Below are positions 17,964 through 27,624 of a DNA stretch of 64,000 bases, one piece after another. The first letter of the stretch is position 1. Every line of letters begins with the position of its first letter. The stretch spans positions 496,001 to 560,000 of the forward strand of contig NZ_CP139873.1 in the NCBI RefSeq assembly GCF_034422975.1, written 5' to 3'. This DNA comes from Idiomarina sp. PL1-037 (GTDB taxonomy: Bacteria; Pseudomonadota; Gammaproteobacteria; Enterobacterales; Alteromonadaceae). The notes below the pieces were generated by a model. The model was not told the origin of the DNA. It was given only the letters and a program-made list of their open reading frames with translations, and searched no databases. The translations under genes and the position numbers were made by a program.

Positions 17964-20900
17964 TGAATATAGCTCAATACAGTATGGAGCGAAAAACCAC
18001 TAGCTGGATGTTGTTTCTCATCTTGCTGATAGGTGGGTTAATTGCCCTGACTCAGCTTGGTCGCCTTGAAGACCCCAAATTCACCATAAAACAGGCAATG
18101 GTCATTACGCCTTATTCCGGAGCTTCAGCGCAGCAAGTAGAGGAAGAAGTCACCTATCGGCTGGAGGACGCGATACAAGAATTGAGTTACGTCGACAACG
18201 TGCGCTCTATTTCCAAGCCCGGATTGTCGCAAATAACGGTTGAGATGAAGAGTATTTATCGTACAGAACAGCTCGATCAGATATGGGATGAACTGCGTCG
18301 TAAAATTAACGATGTAAAAAACCAGTTACCACCAGGTACAGGTGAACCCATTGTCCGAGACGACTTTGGCGATGTCTATGGCGTAATGATGGCGATAACG
18401 GGCCCCGATTACTCTTATAAAGACATTGAGCGTTACGCTGATTTTTTAAGACGAGAGCTGGTACTGGTCGATGGTGTAGGCAAAGTGAAGCTGGCCGGCG
18501 AACAACAGGAGCAGGTTGTAGTAGAAGTGTCGCGCACGCGTCTGGCTAATTTGGGTATTTCTCCTAAACGTATTGCGGGTCTGTTGCAGACACAGAATGC
18601 AGTAGCCGACGCTGGACGGGTAACAATAAACGAAGAAGCTTTGCGTATTGCCACTAGTGGCGAGTTTGCGAACGTTGAGGACATGTCGAAGCTAGTTATC
18701 AGTAACCCCGGCGCTGAGGAACGTATTTATTTGCGCGACGTTGCGACAATTTACCGCGAGGCTAAAGAAATTCCCTCACACGTAGTGCGTTACAATGGTC
18801 AGGCAGCACTTTGGGTTGCGGTTTCTTTTTCCGATAACGTGAATGTGGTTGAAGTGGGTCAGCGCATTCAGAAACGGCTGGACGAGCTGTCGTATGCACA
18901 ACCAATAGGTATGTCGGTTGATCGCATCTACGATCAGCCACATGAGGTCGAGAATTCAGTTGACGACTTTTTGCTGAACTTAGTCGAAGCTGTCGCCATC
19001 GTTATTATCGCGCTGTTGCTGACCATGGGATTCCGCAGTGGGCTTTTAATTGGCACAGTTTTGTTGCTAACCGTGCTGGGTACTTTTATTTTCATGTACT
19101 TAGCCAACATAAATTTGCAGCGGGTTTCCTTAGGTGCACTTATCATTTCCCTTGGTATGCTGGTCGATAATGCCATTGTTATAGCTGATGGTATTATGGT
19201 GGCAATGCGTAAGGGCAAAAGCAAAGTCGATGCTGCCGTCAGTGTTGTAAGACAAAACCAGTGGCCCTTGCTGGGTGCGACGGTCATTGGCATTATTGCT
19301 TTTGCACCTATTGGGTTGTCATCCGATGCGACCGGCGAGTTTGCGGGGAGCTTGTTCTGGGTTTTATTAATATCACTGCTACTCAGTTGGTTCACTGCGC
19401 TTACTCTCATTCCATTTTTGGCAGACCGACTATATTCGGCTAAAGACATTGGTGACGAGAAAAATGATGCCTTTTCTCACCCGGTGTACAAAGGGTACAA
19501 AGCCGTTTTATCGACCTGCCTACGCCATCGAATAATCAGCATGGTTGTTATGCTGGCTTTATTAGTTGCGGCAGTGCTTGGGTTCGGACAAGCCAAGCAG
19601 TCATTTTTTCCACCTTCGACAACGCCGTTATTTTATGTCGACTTGTGGTATCCACAGGGAACAGATATTCGCCATACCGAGACAGACTCTAAGCGTTTAG
19701 AGGACTACCTTCTGGAAAAGCCGGTAGTCACTTCAGTTGCAACAACGGTAGGGCGCGGCGCTCCGCGTTTCACCTTAACCTACCTGGTAGAGAAAAGTTA
19801 TGAGAGTTACGCACAACTTCTCGTTCGGGTCGAAGATAAAGAAGCGATGGAACCGTTGATGCGTGACATCAGGGAAAGAATTCGAAGTGAACACCCCGAT
19901 GTCGAAGATAAATTGATTCGTGTTGAAATTGGTCCGGCAACGCCTGCCAAAATAGAAGCTCGCTTCTCAGGTCCAGACATTGAGGTGTTACGTCAACTCA
20001 GCAAAAAAGCACAAGCTTTATTAGATCGGGATGAAGGTGCAGTAAACATCCGTTCAGACTGGCGAAATCAAACTAAATTGTTACGGCCGGAGTATGATGA
20101 AGCCGCCGGGCGCCGAGCCGGTATAACCAAAGAAGATGTGAATAACCTTTTGCGTGCCAATTTTGTGGGCCGTCGGATAGGTGTATACCGAGACGGGACC
20201 GATCTATTGCCTATTATTCAACGAGCTCCAGAGTCAGAGAGAGTCGATCTTAATAATTGGCAAGAGCTGCAAATTTACAGTCCGGTGTTTGATCGCTTTG
20301 TGCCGTTAGCTCAGGTCGTACGCTCCATTGGAGTTAAGTGGGAGGACCCATTGATACTGAGGCGAGACAGAAAGCGTACTCTTACTGTAATGGCTGACCA
20401 TGACTTATTGCGTGATGAAACCGCCGCTCAAGTCTTTGAACGGGTGAAACCGCAAATTGAAGCTATTGAACTGCCCCTGGGCTATGAGCTCAATTGGGGA
20501 GGTGAGCACGAAGTTTCAGGCGATGCTGAAAAGGCCTTATTCAACGCCTTACCATTTGGTTTTTTGGTGATGTTTATTATTACCGTGCTGTTGTTTAACA
20601 GCATTCGCCAGGCCGCTGTGCTGTGGACGACTGTGCCGCTTTCCATAATTGGTGTGACTGTGGGACTCTTGCTGCTGGACAAACCGTTTGGCTTCATGGC
20701 GTTACTTGGCTTTCTCAGCCTTTCCGGCATGCTGATTAAAAACGGTGTGGTGTTGCTGGAGCAGGTTAATGCTGAGTTGGACGCAGGTAAAGAAGCAACC
20801 CAGGCGTTGAGTGATGCCGCGGTTAGTCGTGTTCGTCCGGTAGGAATGGCGGCAGCCACCACCATTTTGGGTATGATACCGCTGCTGTTTGACGACTTCT

Positions 20901-21010
20901 TTGCCAGCATGGCAACGGTCATTATGTTCGGCCTGGGCTTTGCTACCGTACTGACCTTGTTTGTCGTACCTGTTATGTACGCCATAGTGCAAAGAGTACC
21001 GCGCCCGTAA
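17963..21010 (+). CDS. RND efflux pump permease (AcrB/MexF-like superfamily)
   Basis: This is a 1015-residue inner-membrane RND pump. I chose the ATG at 17963, which overlaps the adaptor stop (TGATG) and gives MNIAQYSMERKTTSWMLFLI; a longer reading from 17939 would lie inside the adaptor gene. Two repeats of a large periplasmic loop and membrane helices are visible. The fourth membrane helix has LVDNAIVIADG, carrying the first but not the second of the paired aspartates found in AcrB. It probably exports organic toxicants with the adaptor at 16896. An outer-membrane factor is not encoded alongside. Confidence 0.9.
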   Translation: MNIAQYSMERKTTSWMLFLILLIGGLIALTQLGRLEDPKFTIKQAMVITPYSGASAQQVEEEVTYRLEDAIQELSYVDNVRSISKPGLSQITVEMKSIYRTEQLDQIWDELRRKINDVKNQLPPGTGEPIVRDDFGDVYGVMMAITGPDYSYKDIERYADFLRRELVLVDGVGKVKLAGEQQEQVVVEVSRTRLANLGISPKRIAGLLQTQNAVADAGRVTINEEALRIATSGEFANVEDMSKLVISNPGAEERIYLRDVATIYREAKEIPSHVVRYNGQAALWVAVSFSDNVNVVEVGQRIQKRLDELSYAQPIGMSVDRIYDQPHEVENSVDDFLLNLVEAVAIVIIALLLTMGFRSGLLIGTVLLLTVLGTFIFMYLANINLQRVSLGALIISLGMLVDNAIVIADGIMVAMRKGKSKVDAAVSVVRQNQWPLLGATVIGIIAFAPIGLSSDATGEFAGSLFWVLLISLLLSWFTALTLIPFLADRLYSAKDIGDEKNDAFSHPVYKGYKAVLSTCLRHRIISMVVMLALLVAAVLGFGQAKQSFFPPSTTPLFYVDLWYPQGTDIRHTETDSKRLEDYLLEKPVVTSVATTVGRGAPRFTLTYLVEKSYESYAQLLVRVEDKEAMEPLMRDIRERIRSEHPDVEDKLIRVEIGPATPAKIEARFSGPDIEVLRQLSKKAQALLDRDEGAVNIRSDWRNQTKLLRPEYDEAAGRRAGITKEDVNNLLRANFVGRRIGVYRDGTDLLPIIQRAPESERVDLNNWQELQIYSPVFDRFVPLAQVVRSIGVKWEDPLILRRDRKRTLTVMADHDLLRDETAAQVFERVKPQIEAIELPLGYELNWGGEHEVSGDAEKALFNALPFGFLVMFIITVLLFNSIRQAAVLWTTVPLSIIGVTVGLLLLDKPFGFMALLGFLSLSGMLIKNGVVLLEQVNAELDAGKEATQALSDAAVSRVRPVGMAAATTILGMIPLLFDDFFASMATVIMFGLGFATVLTLFVVPVMYAIVQRVPRP

Positions 21011-21068
21011 CCCCGGGCGCATTCACCCTGTTTATACCCTGAATTATCTGTTTTATAGCCCCGTGTCA

Positions 21069-21097
21069 TGGGAATTTAACAGTAATATCCGTATAAT
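21069..21097 (+). promoter_or_regulatory. Possible promoter of acnB
   Basis: A perfect -10 TATAAT (21092-21097) lies 56 bases before the acnB start. The -35 region at 17 bases upstream (TGGGAA) is weak, so an activator may be needed. Confidence 0.4.
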
Positions 21098-21152
21098 GCG
21101 CCGCACTAATGAACCGCCTAGAATTCATGCAAGCAAATGAGAGGTAATATCA

Positions 21153-23741
21153 GTGCTTAAAGAATATCGTCAGCACGTAGAAGAGCGCGCCGCAGAAGGC
21201 ATCCCTCCGAAGCCATTAAACGCAGAGCAAGTAGCCGATTTAGTGGAGTTACTGAAAAATCCCCCAGCAGGCGAGGAAGACTTTCTGGTTGAGCTGCTGG
21301 CCGAGCGTGTACCACCGGGTGTGGATGAAGCTGCCTATGTTAAAGCAGGCTTCTTAAGCGCCGTAGTTAAGGGCGAAATTGAAAGTCCGGTTGTAAGCAA
21401 AGAATACGCAGTAAAACTGTTGGGCAACATGCACGGTGGTTACAACATCGTCACGTTGGTGGAGTTGCTGGATGACTCTCAGCTGGCTGAACTGGCGGCA
21501 AAAGAGCTGAAAGAAACCATCTTAATGTTCGATGCTTTCCACGACGTGGAAGAGAAAATGAAAGCCGGTAATGCGCTGGCGAAAGAAGTGGTTGAATCCT
21601 GGGCCAATGCTGAATGGTTCACCAACAGCGACGAGCTGCCTAAATCAATTAAAGCTACCGTCTTTAAAGTGACTGGCGAAACCAATACCGATGACCTTTC
21701 TCCGGCGCCGGATGCCTGGTCTCGTCCGGACATTCCGCTGCACGCCAAAGCGATGTACAAAATGCCACGCGAAGGCATTACTGACGCAGGCAAGCAAATT
21801 GAAGAATTAAAAGAGAAAGGTCACCCGGTTGCCTTCGTTGGCGACGTAGTGGGTACCGGTTCTTCACGTAAATCTGCGACCAACTCAGTACTGTGGAATA
21901 TTGGCGAAGACATGCCGGGTACACCAAATAAACGTGCCGGCGGTATCTGTATTGGCTCTAAAGTTGCTCCAATTTTCTTCAATACCATGAAAGACGCAGG
22001 TGCGTTGGTATTTGAAGCCGACGTCGAAAAAATGAACATGGGCGATATCATCACTATTTACCCATACGAAGGCAAAATCGAGAACGAAGCCGGCGACGTT
22101 ATCGCTGAGTACGATTATGCATCCCGTGTCATTTTAGATGAAGTACGCGCCGGTGGACGTATTAACCTGATCATCGGCCGTGGCCTGACAGAAAAAGCAC
22201 GTGAGTCTCTGGGCATGGGTCCATCAGACTTATTCCGTAAGCCAGAGCAACCCGCAGACAGCGGTAAAGGTTTCTCGCTGGCGCAGAAGCTGGTCGGCAA
22301 AGCTTGTGGCATGGAAGGTGTTCGCCCGGGGGCTTACTGTGAACCTAAAATGACGACTGTAGGCTCTCAGGATACCACTGGCCCTATGACTCGTGACGAG
22401 CTAAAAGACCTGGCATGCCTTGGCTTTAACTCAGACCTGGTTATGCAGTCGTTCTGTCACACCGCCGCTTATCCTAAGCCGGTTGACGTTGAAACTCAGC
22501 ACACCTTACCTGACTTCATTATGAACCGTGGCGGCGTAAGTTTGCGTCCTGGCGACGGTATCATCCACAGCTGGTTAAACCGTATGTTGTTGCCAGATAC
22601 TGTTGGTACTGGTGGTGACTCACACACGCGTTTCCCTCTGGGTATTTCATTCCCGGCAGGCTCTGGTCTGGTTGCCTTTGCTGCAGCTACCGGTGTTATG
22701 CCGCTGGACATGCCTGAATCTGTATTGGTCCGTTTCAAAGGCGAAATGCAGCCGGGTATTACTTTACGTGACCTGGTTCATGCCATTCCTGCGTTTGCTA
22801 TCAAAGAAGGTCACCTGACCGTTGATAAGCGTGGCAAGAAAAACATTTTCTCAGGTCGTATCTTAGAAATTGAAGGTCTTGATCACTTAACTGTAGAGCA
22901 GGCCTTTGAATTGTCTGACGCTTCTGCAGAACGTTCAGCGGCTGGTTGTACTATCGACTTGTCTGAAGAGTCTGTTGCGGAGTACCTGCGTTCTAATATC
23001 ACCATGCTGCGCTGGATGATAAACGAAGGCTACGGCGATGCGCGTACGCTGGAACGTCGTGCCCGTAAGATGGAAGAGTGGTTAGAAAACCCACAGCTGA
23101 CCCGTGCAGATAAAGACGCTGACTACTCAACGGTTATCGAAATTGACCTGAACGAGATTAAAGAGCCTATCGTCTGTTGCCCGAATGACCCGGACGACGC
23201 GAAGTTCCTCAGCGAAGTTGCCGGCGACAACGTCGATGAAGTTTTCATTGGTTCGTGCATGACCAACATTGGTCACTTCCGTGCAGCAGGCAAATTGTTA
23301 GAGAAAAACTCTGACCCATTAAACACGCGTTTGTGGATTGCACCACCAACGAAAATGGATAAAACCCAGCTGGAAGCCGAAGGCTATTATGACATTTATG
23401 AGCGTAACGGCGTTCGTACGGAAATGCCGGGCTGTTCACTGTGTATGGGTAACCAGGCACGGGTAGAACCAGGCGCAACGGTATTGTCTACCTCAACGCG
23501 TAACTTCCCGAACCGCCTGGGTGATGGCGCAAACGTTTACCTGACTTCTGCAGAGCTTGCAGCTGTCGGTGCTATCGTTGGTCGCCTGCCAACTCCGGAA
23601 GAATACATGGAGTACGCACAGGACATCAATTCGATGGCTGGCGAAGTCTACAAATATCTGAACTTCGACCAGATGGATGCCTTCCGCGACGCAGAAAAAG
23701 CGGCCAAGGAAAACATCATCCCAACCATCAACGTGGCTTAA
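21153..23741 (+). CDS. acnB: Bifunctional aconitate hydratase 2 / 2-methylisocitrate dehydratase
   Basis: AcnB interconverts citrate and isocitrate in the TCA cycle using a 4Fe-4S cluster and can also act on 2-methylisocitrate. The 862-residue product (E. coli 865) has the N-terminal HEAT-like domain, the swivel domain (residues about 165-370) and the cluster-binding cysteines in GSCMTNIGH and PGCSLCMGNQA. The start is GTG at 21153 with GAGAGGTAA upstream. In E. coli acnB also lies close downstream of lpd; here about 12 kb of other genes separates them. A structured repeat and a terminator follow. Confidence 0.96.
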   Translation: MLKEYRQHVEERAAEGIPPKPLNAEQVADLVELLKNPPAGEEDFLVELLAERVPPGVDEAAYVKAGFLSAVVKGEIESPVVSKEYAVKLLGNMHGGYNIVTLVELLDDSQLAELAAKELKETILMFDAFHDVEEKMKAGNALAKEVVESWANAEWFTNSDELPKSIKATVFKVTGETNTDDLSPAPDAWSRPDIPLHAKAMYKMPREGITDAGKQIEELKEKGHPVAFVGDVVGTGSSRKSATNSVLWNIGEDMPGTPNKRAGGICIGSKVAPIFFNTMKDAGALVFEADVEKMNMGDIITIYPYEGKIENEAGDVIAEYDYASRVILDEVRAGGRINLIIGRGLTEKARESLGMGPSDLFRKPEQPADSGKGFSLAQKLVGKACGMEGVRPGAYCEPKMTTVGSQDTTGPMTRDELKDLACLGFNSDLVMQSFCHTAAYPKPVDVETQHTLPDFIMNRGGVSLRPGDGIIHSWLNRMLLPDTVGTGGDSHTRFPLGISFPAGSGLVAFAAATGVMPLDMPESVLVRFKGEMQPGITLRDLVHAIPAFAIKEGHLTVDKRGKKNIFSGRILEIEGLDHLTVEQAFELSDASAERSAAGCTIDLSEESVAEYLRSNITMLRWMINEGYGDARTLERRARKMEEWLENPQLTRADKDADYSTVIEIDLNEIKEPIVCCPNDPDDAKFLSEVAGDNVDEVFIGSCMTNIGHFRAAGKLLEKNSDPLNTRLWIAPPTKMDKTQLEAEGYYDIYERNGVRTEMPGCSLCMGNQARVEPGATVLSTSTRNFPNRLGDGANVYLTSAELAAVGAIVGRLPTPEEYMEYAQDINSMAGEVYKYLNFDQMDAFRDAEKAAKENIIPTINVA

Positions 23742-23746
23742 TGATG

Positions 23747-23870
23747 GGGAATGGAAACATAATGACCGGTAACAGGAAGACGCCTGCAAGTACGTCCCTG
23801 TAAGGCTTGGCTGGCGCCATCCATGGCGCCAGACACTTCCTGTTACCGGCCACAATGTGTTTTCATTCCC
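23747..23870. repeat. Structured intergenic repeat, type A, copy 2
   Basis: Outer arms GGGAATG/CATTCCC and a perfect 14-bp stem CCGGTAACAGGAAG/CTTCCTGTTACCGG enclose the type A core with TGGCGCCATCCATGGCGCCA. The arms differ from other copies but remain complementary. The copy starts five bases after the acnB stop. Confidence 0.88.
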
Positions 23871-23884
23871 ATATAAGTTTACCT

Positions 23885-23907
23885 AAAACCGCTTCGGCGG
23901 TTTTTTT
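23885..23907 (+). terminator. Intrinsic terminator after acnB
   Basis: AAAACCGC and GCGGTTTT pair around a TTCG tetraloop and run into seven T residues. Confidence 0.9.
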
Positions 23908-23970
23908 GTGCCTAATTTTCGGGTCGTTTCTTAATGGACTATACTTTAGTTTGTCTGGCAGGAGTTAATT

Positions 23971-24156
23971 ATGCAGATAAAAACTATCCATCATATTAAG
24001 CAAAACACAGCATCACTAAATGCCGAAGAAGCTATTGCCACACTTAAGCTAATGAATCTAGCTGAGCGGGATATCCGAAACCAGAACTTGCTGTCTCTTA
24101 GTGAAGCAAAAGAAAGATTAGGGTGTGAGGTTGGAACAAAGAAGTTTGAGCCTTAA
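23971..24156 (+). CDS. Small protein resembling the C-terminal part of Phd/YefM antitoxins
   Basis: The 61-residue product contains ATLKLMNLAERDIRNQNLLS, then LSEAKERLG, which resembles the C-terminal end of prevent-host-death antitoxins (typically KLLALGERDI then a short loop and a helix ending in ERL). The N-terminal DNA-binding half of such antitoxins is absent. AGGAG lies eight bases before the ATG, so it may be expressed. No toxin gene follows; instead a structured repeat occupies the next 130 bases. It is either a solitary antitoxin remnant or an unrelated small protein. Confidence 0.5.
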   Translation: MQIKTIHHIKQNTASLNAEEAIATLKLMNLAERDIRNQNLLSLSEAKERLGCEVGTKKFEP

Positions 24157-24182
24157 AAATAGGCTGATTTAGGCAGTGAATA

Positions 24183-24309
24183 ATGAGTGCGCCGATGGTT
24201 ATAAGGGCTTTTCAGGAGGTGTGCAGCGCCAAGGATGGCGCTGCTCAAACCCTACAGGGAAGTACTTGCGGGCGTCCTCCGGAAAAGCCCTTGTAACCTC
24301 AGCACTCAT
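24183..24309. repeat. Structured intergenic repeat, type A, copy 3 (reverse orientation)
   Basis: Arms ATGAGTGC/GCACTCAT, AAGGGCTTTTC/GAAAAGCCCTT and GGAGG/CCTCC enclose the type A core in reverse orientation. The central hairpin is CAGCGCCAAGGATGGCGCTG, with one base differing from the common CCATGGATGG. Short open frames on both strands here are by-products of the repeat. Confidence 0.88.
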
Positions 24310-24321
24310 GGTTCAATGCCG

Positions 24322-26064
24322 TTATTTCTGCTCAGCAATCCAGTTGTTGATGTGCTGCTCGAGTACTTTCAGTGGTACGCTGCCGTTTTCCAGTACCGCA
24401 TCGTGGAATTCACGAATATCGAACTTATTACCCAGCTGTTGCTCGGCTTCTGCACGCAAACGCTTAATGGTCAGTTCGCCCAGCTTGTACGAAAGGGCTT
24501 GTGCAGGCCAGGTAATGTAACGGTCAATTTCGGTTTTCACATTATGAAGTGACAACGCAGTATTATTGGCCATAAACTCCATTGCTCGCTCACGGCTCCA
24601 GCCTTTGGCATGCATACCGGTATCCACCACTAAGCGCGCCGCACGCCACATTTCGTAGCTTAAACGACCAAAGTTGCTGTAAGGGTCTTCATAGAAACCG
24701 GCTTCCAGACCCAGGTACTCAGAGTACAAACCCCAGCCTTCACCAAAAGCGGAAATATAAGTTTGCTGGCGGTATTCCGGTAAGTCTTTCAGTTCGTTCG
24801 CTATAGCGCTTTGTAAATGGTGTCCCGGTACTGCTTCGTGCAGAGTTAAGGCTTCCATCTGGTAAAGCGGACGGCGGTCCAGCGCGTAGGTATTTACCCA
24901 GTAGAATCCCGCGCGGTCATCCCGGCTTGAACCTGAATAACGGCCGGTTGTGTATTTGGGGGCGATCTCAGCAGGTACCGGTGCTATACCGTAAGGCTGG
25001 CGGGGTAAGGTTTTAAACAGTTTTGGAAGTTCACCGTCCATTTTCTTCGCTATCCAGGCGGCATACTCCAATAACTCTTCTGCAGTTTCCGGGTAAAACT
25101 GGTCATCTGTACGTAAAAAGTCGACAAACTCGTCAAAGTTACCGTCAAAACCGGTTTCCTCAATAACTTCCAGCATCTCGCCGCGAATACGAGCAACTTC
25201 CTGCAATCCAATTTCATGGATTTCGTCAGCGCTCATATCAAGCGTGGTGTAATGTTTAATTCTGTTCTGGTAGAAAGCATCGCCGTTTGGTAGCTCGCTG
25301 GCACCAACACTCTCACGAGAGTTCGGCAGATACTCTGTGACCATAAAGTTAAAGTAGTCGTCATACGCCGGCATAACTTGCTGATCAATAGCGGTTAACG
25401 CATCTTCTTTTAGCTGCTTCCACTGCTGGTCATTAATAAAACCCGGTTGATCAGAAAATGGCGAGAAATACACGCTTTGGTCGGCATCTTGTACAATGTA
25501 GGCCAGTATGCTTTCTTCAAAGCCAGCCATAGCAGCGGCTGGTTGCGTATAACCTTCCTCTATCGCTTTACGTAACCAATGCGTTTGTTGTTCCATATAA
25601 CGTGGAATTGAACGCAGTTTCGCAATGTAATTTTGATAGTCCTCAGCTGAAGAGAACGAAGTGTACGATGGCATAAAAGCTAAAGAACTGTGGAAGCTTC
25701 CTTCTGCCGTTAATGGCATGTAGTGTGCTTTAAAACGATACTCATCCACTTTGTTTTTTAACGTATAATGGATCATCGCATGATTGATTTGGTCATCCCG
25801 GCTAAGCGCGTTAAGGTTAACGGCGTTAAGCTGTTCGAGCCACTTTGAGCGTTGTTGGTAGCGTTTTTCTAACGCTTCCGGTGACATATCGGTCAGCTCA
25901 GTATCGCTGGACTTATTCAGTTCTTCCCAGATAGTGTCAGCCAGTTGATGAAACTCAGCAGCAGCACTTTGTTGTTGTGTGCTGCTACGCTGGGTTTGGT
26001 TATCAGCTGTGGTGGTGCAGGCTGTAACGCCCAGCAAACCAAAAATAAGTATCAGATTACGCAT
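24322..26064 (-). CDS. DUF885-family putative metallopeptidase, lipoprotein
   Basis: This is a large DUF885 protein (580 residues from the chosen start). These proteins are thought to be zinc-dependent peptidases; the motif LHEAVPGHHLQ near residue 430 is the likely metal site. I place the start at 26064, giving MRNLILIFGLLGVTACTTT with a lipobox (VTAC) and AAGGAAA upstream; the longer frame from 26100 would hide this signal. It is probably an envelope lipoprotein. Its convergent end lies 13 bases from structured repeat copy 3. Substrate unknown. Confidence 0.87.
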   Translation of the reverse strand: MRNLILIFGLLGVTACTTTADNQTQRSSTQQQSAAAEFHQLADTIWEELNKSSDTELTDMSPEALEKRYQQRSKWLEQLNAVNLNALSRDDQINHAMIHYTLKNKVDEYRFKAHYMPLTAEGSFHSSLAFMPSYTSFSSAEDYQNYIAKLRSIPRYMEQQTHWLRKAIEEGYTQPAAAMAGFEESILAYIVQDADQSVYFSPFSDQPGFINDQQWKQLKEDALTAIDQQVMPAYDDYFNFMVTEYLPNSRESVGASELPNGDAFYQNRIKHYTTLDMSADEIHEIGLQEVARIRGEMLEVIEETGFDGNFDEFVDFLRTDDQFYPETAEELLEYAAWIAKKMDGELPKLFKTLPRQPYGIAPVPAEIAPKYTTGRYSGSSRDDRAGFYWVNTYALDRRPLYQMEALTLHEAVPGHHLQSAIANELKDLPEYRQQTYISAFGEGWGLYSEYLGLEAGFYEDPYSNFGRLSYEMWRAARLVVDTGMHAKGWSRERAMEFMANNTALSLHNVKTEIDRYITWPAQALSYKLGELTIKRLRAEAEQQLGNKFDIREFHDAVLENGSVPLKVLEQHINNWIAEQK

Positions 26065-26180
26065 GATTTTTCCTTGCGGTGTCATAACGAATACAGGCAT
26101 TCTATAATGCCTCTTGCGCTAATTAATGTAAAAGCGAATAGAACGAACCCACAAAAATAACAGTTAAACGGGAGAATAGG

Positions 26181-27146
26181 GTGGATAAAGCTCAGTCAGG
26201 AGTCTACGCGGAACCTAATCTGCATGGTCTGACGTTGTTTTGTCACGTCATGAGCGACGACGTAGAAAGTTTACGTCGCAAGTTAGCTCGTTTTCCAGCT
26301 ATTTTACGCGATCTTGACGCCCGTTTCTCTGAAGGCATGTTAACAGGCTTTGTTGGGATAGGGGCAGACTACTGGGATATTCTCTATCCCCATAAGCGAC
26401 CGCTACACTTGCAGGCTTTTCCTGAGCTTAGCGATGGAGACCGTGAAGCACCTAGACACCCCTATGATCTTGTCATACAAATTCGCTGTGACCGTTTCGA
26501 TGCTAACTATCTGGCCGGGCGCACGCTGATGGAATGGTTCGGCTACGACATTGAAGTGGCTGAACAAATCCGTTCCTTCCGTTATCTGGACGGCCGCGAC
26601 TTAACCGGCTTTATAGATGCACCGGATAACCCGCGGGGGATGCGTAAGCGTAAAGTCGCGTTAGTTGACGTACAGGACGACGCCGACTTTGTCGACGGCA
26701 GCTACTTATTCGTGCAGAAGTTTCGGCATGACTTGCGTCGTTGGGACTATTTAGGCCCGGAAACGCAGGAGCAGTTAATGGGGCGTGAGAAAGTATCCGG
26801 TGAACGTCTATCAGAAGCCAAAATAGAAGGTGTCACTCACGCCGCGAAAAGTCGTTTAATTGACAGTAGCGAACAGCCCATCCCACTATTACGGCAGAAT
26901 ATGCCGTGGGGCGACTTGCGCGAACAGGGGCTTCTGGCCATGTATTTTAGCCATTCGCCTAAAAGGGTTGTCCAGTGGCTAAAGAACCGTTATTACGCCG
27001 ACGAACAAGGGGCTTACGACCCCTTACTTGATTACTCACAAGCCGTATCCAGCTCCGGTTTTTTTGTTCCTTCAATGCGCTTTATGGAAGCGAACAAAGA
27101 AGTTGCCGAAGACATAGTGGACTATGAAGAGGGCAGCACCGCCTGA
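26181..27146 (+). CDS. DyP-type (YfeX-like) heme peroxidase
   Basis: This 321-residue protein belongs to the dye-decolorising peroxidase family, cytoplasmic heme enzymes that use H2O2. Family features are DLTGFIDAPDNPRG near residue 140, a His-containing segment (GVTHAAKSRL) expected to supply the heme ligand, and LLRQNMPWGDLREQGLLAMYF near the end. The usual GXXDG motif reads GFIDA, so the final glycine is replaced. The start is GTG at 26181 with GGGAG upstream; no secretion signal is present. It overlaps the convergent argR by 25 bases. Physiological substrate unknown. Confidence 0.85.
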   Translation: MDKAQSGVYAEPNLHGLTLFCHVMSDDVESLRRKLARFPAILRDLDARFSEGMLTGFVGIGADYWDILYPHKRPLHLQAFPELSDGDREAPRHPYDLVIQIRCDRFDANYLAGRTLMEWFGYDIEVAEQIRSFRYLDGRDLTGFIDAPDNPRGMRKRKVALVDVQDDADFVDGSYLFVQKFRHDLRRWDYLGPETQEQLMGREKVSGERLSEAKIEGVTHAAKSRLIDSSEQPIPLLRQNMPWGDLREQGLLAMYFSHSPKRVVQWLKNRYYADEQGAYDPLLDYSQAVSSSGFFVPSMRFMEANKEVAEDIVDYEEGSTA

Positions 27147-27595
27147 TTTGCGAACAGCTCACGTACTTTTCGCAGAGTGAATTCAATATCAGCCACTTTA
27201 AGCGGTGCAATAAAAATCGTGTCGTCGCCGGCAATAGTGCCTAGCACGCCTTCTTTTTTACCGACGGAATCCAGCAACCGGGCAATTAACTGGGCAGCCC
27301 CCGGACTTGTGCGAATAATGACCATTACATCATTATGCTGAATATCCAGTACAAGCTGGCTTAATGGCGCCCGGGTGGAAGGCACGGCTAAATCAGGTGG
27401 TAAACAGTAAACCATTTCCTGCTTTGCATTGCGGGTACGAACCGCTCCTTGCTTACTCAACATGCGCGACACTTTAGACTGACTAATGTTATCAAAGCCC
27501 TCGGCTTTCAAGGCATTAACAATTTCTCCCTGCGAGCCGTACCGCTCTTCGCGGAGCAAGGTTTTAAAAGCTTCGAGTAACGTGTCCTGCACCAT
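27122..27595 (-). CDS. argR: Arginine repressor
   Basis: ArgR is the hexameric arginine-responsive repressor of arginine biosynthesis and a cofactor in plasmid dimer resolution in E. coli. The 157-residue product (E. coli 156) has an N-terminal winged helix (KALLREERYGSQGEIVNALK and SQSKVSRMLSK) and the C-terminal oligomerisation and arginine-binding domain with GTIAGDDTIFI. It is divergent from mdh, as in E. coli. I saw no convincing ARG box pair in the intergenic region. Its 3' end overlaps the DyP gene. Confidence 0.95.
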   Translation of the reverse strand: MVQDTLLEAFKTLLREERYGSQGEIVNALKAEGFDNISQSKVSRMLSKQGAVRTRNAKQEMVYCLPPDLAVPSTRAPLSQLVLDIQHNDVMVIIRTSPGAAQLIARLLDSVGKKEGVLGTIAGDDTIFIAPLKVADIEFTLRKVRELFANQAVLPSS

Positions 27596-27624
27596 TTGAG
27601 TGTCAAATTCCTATGCTGTTTCCA

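Noticed and set aside
24176..24552. Two overlapping plus-strand frames
   Set aside because: They cover structured repeat copy 3 and the antisense of the DUF885 gene.
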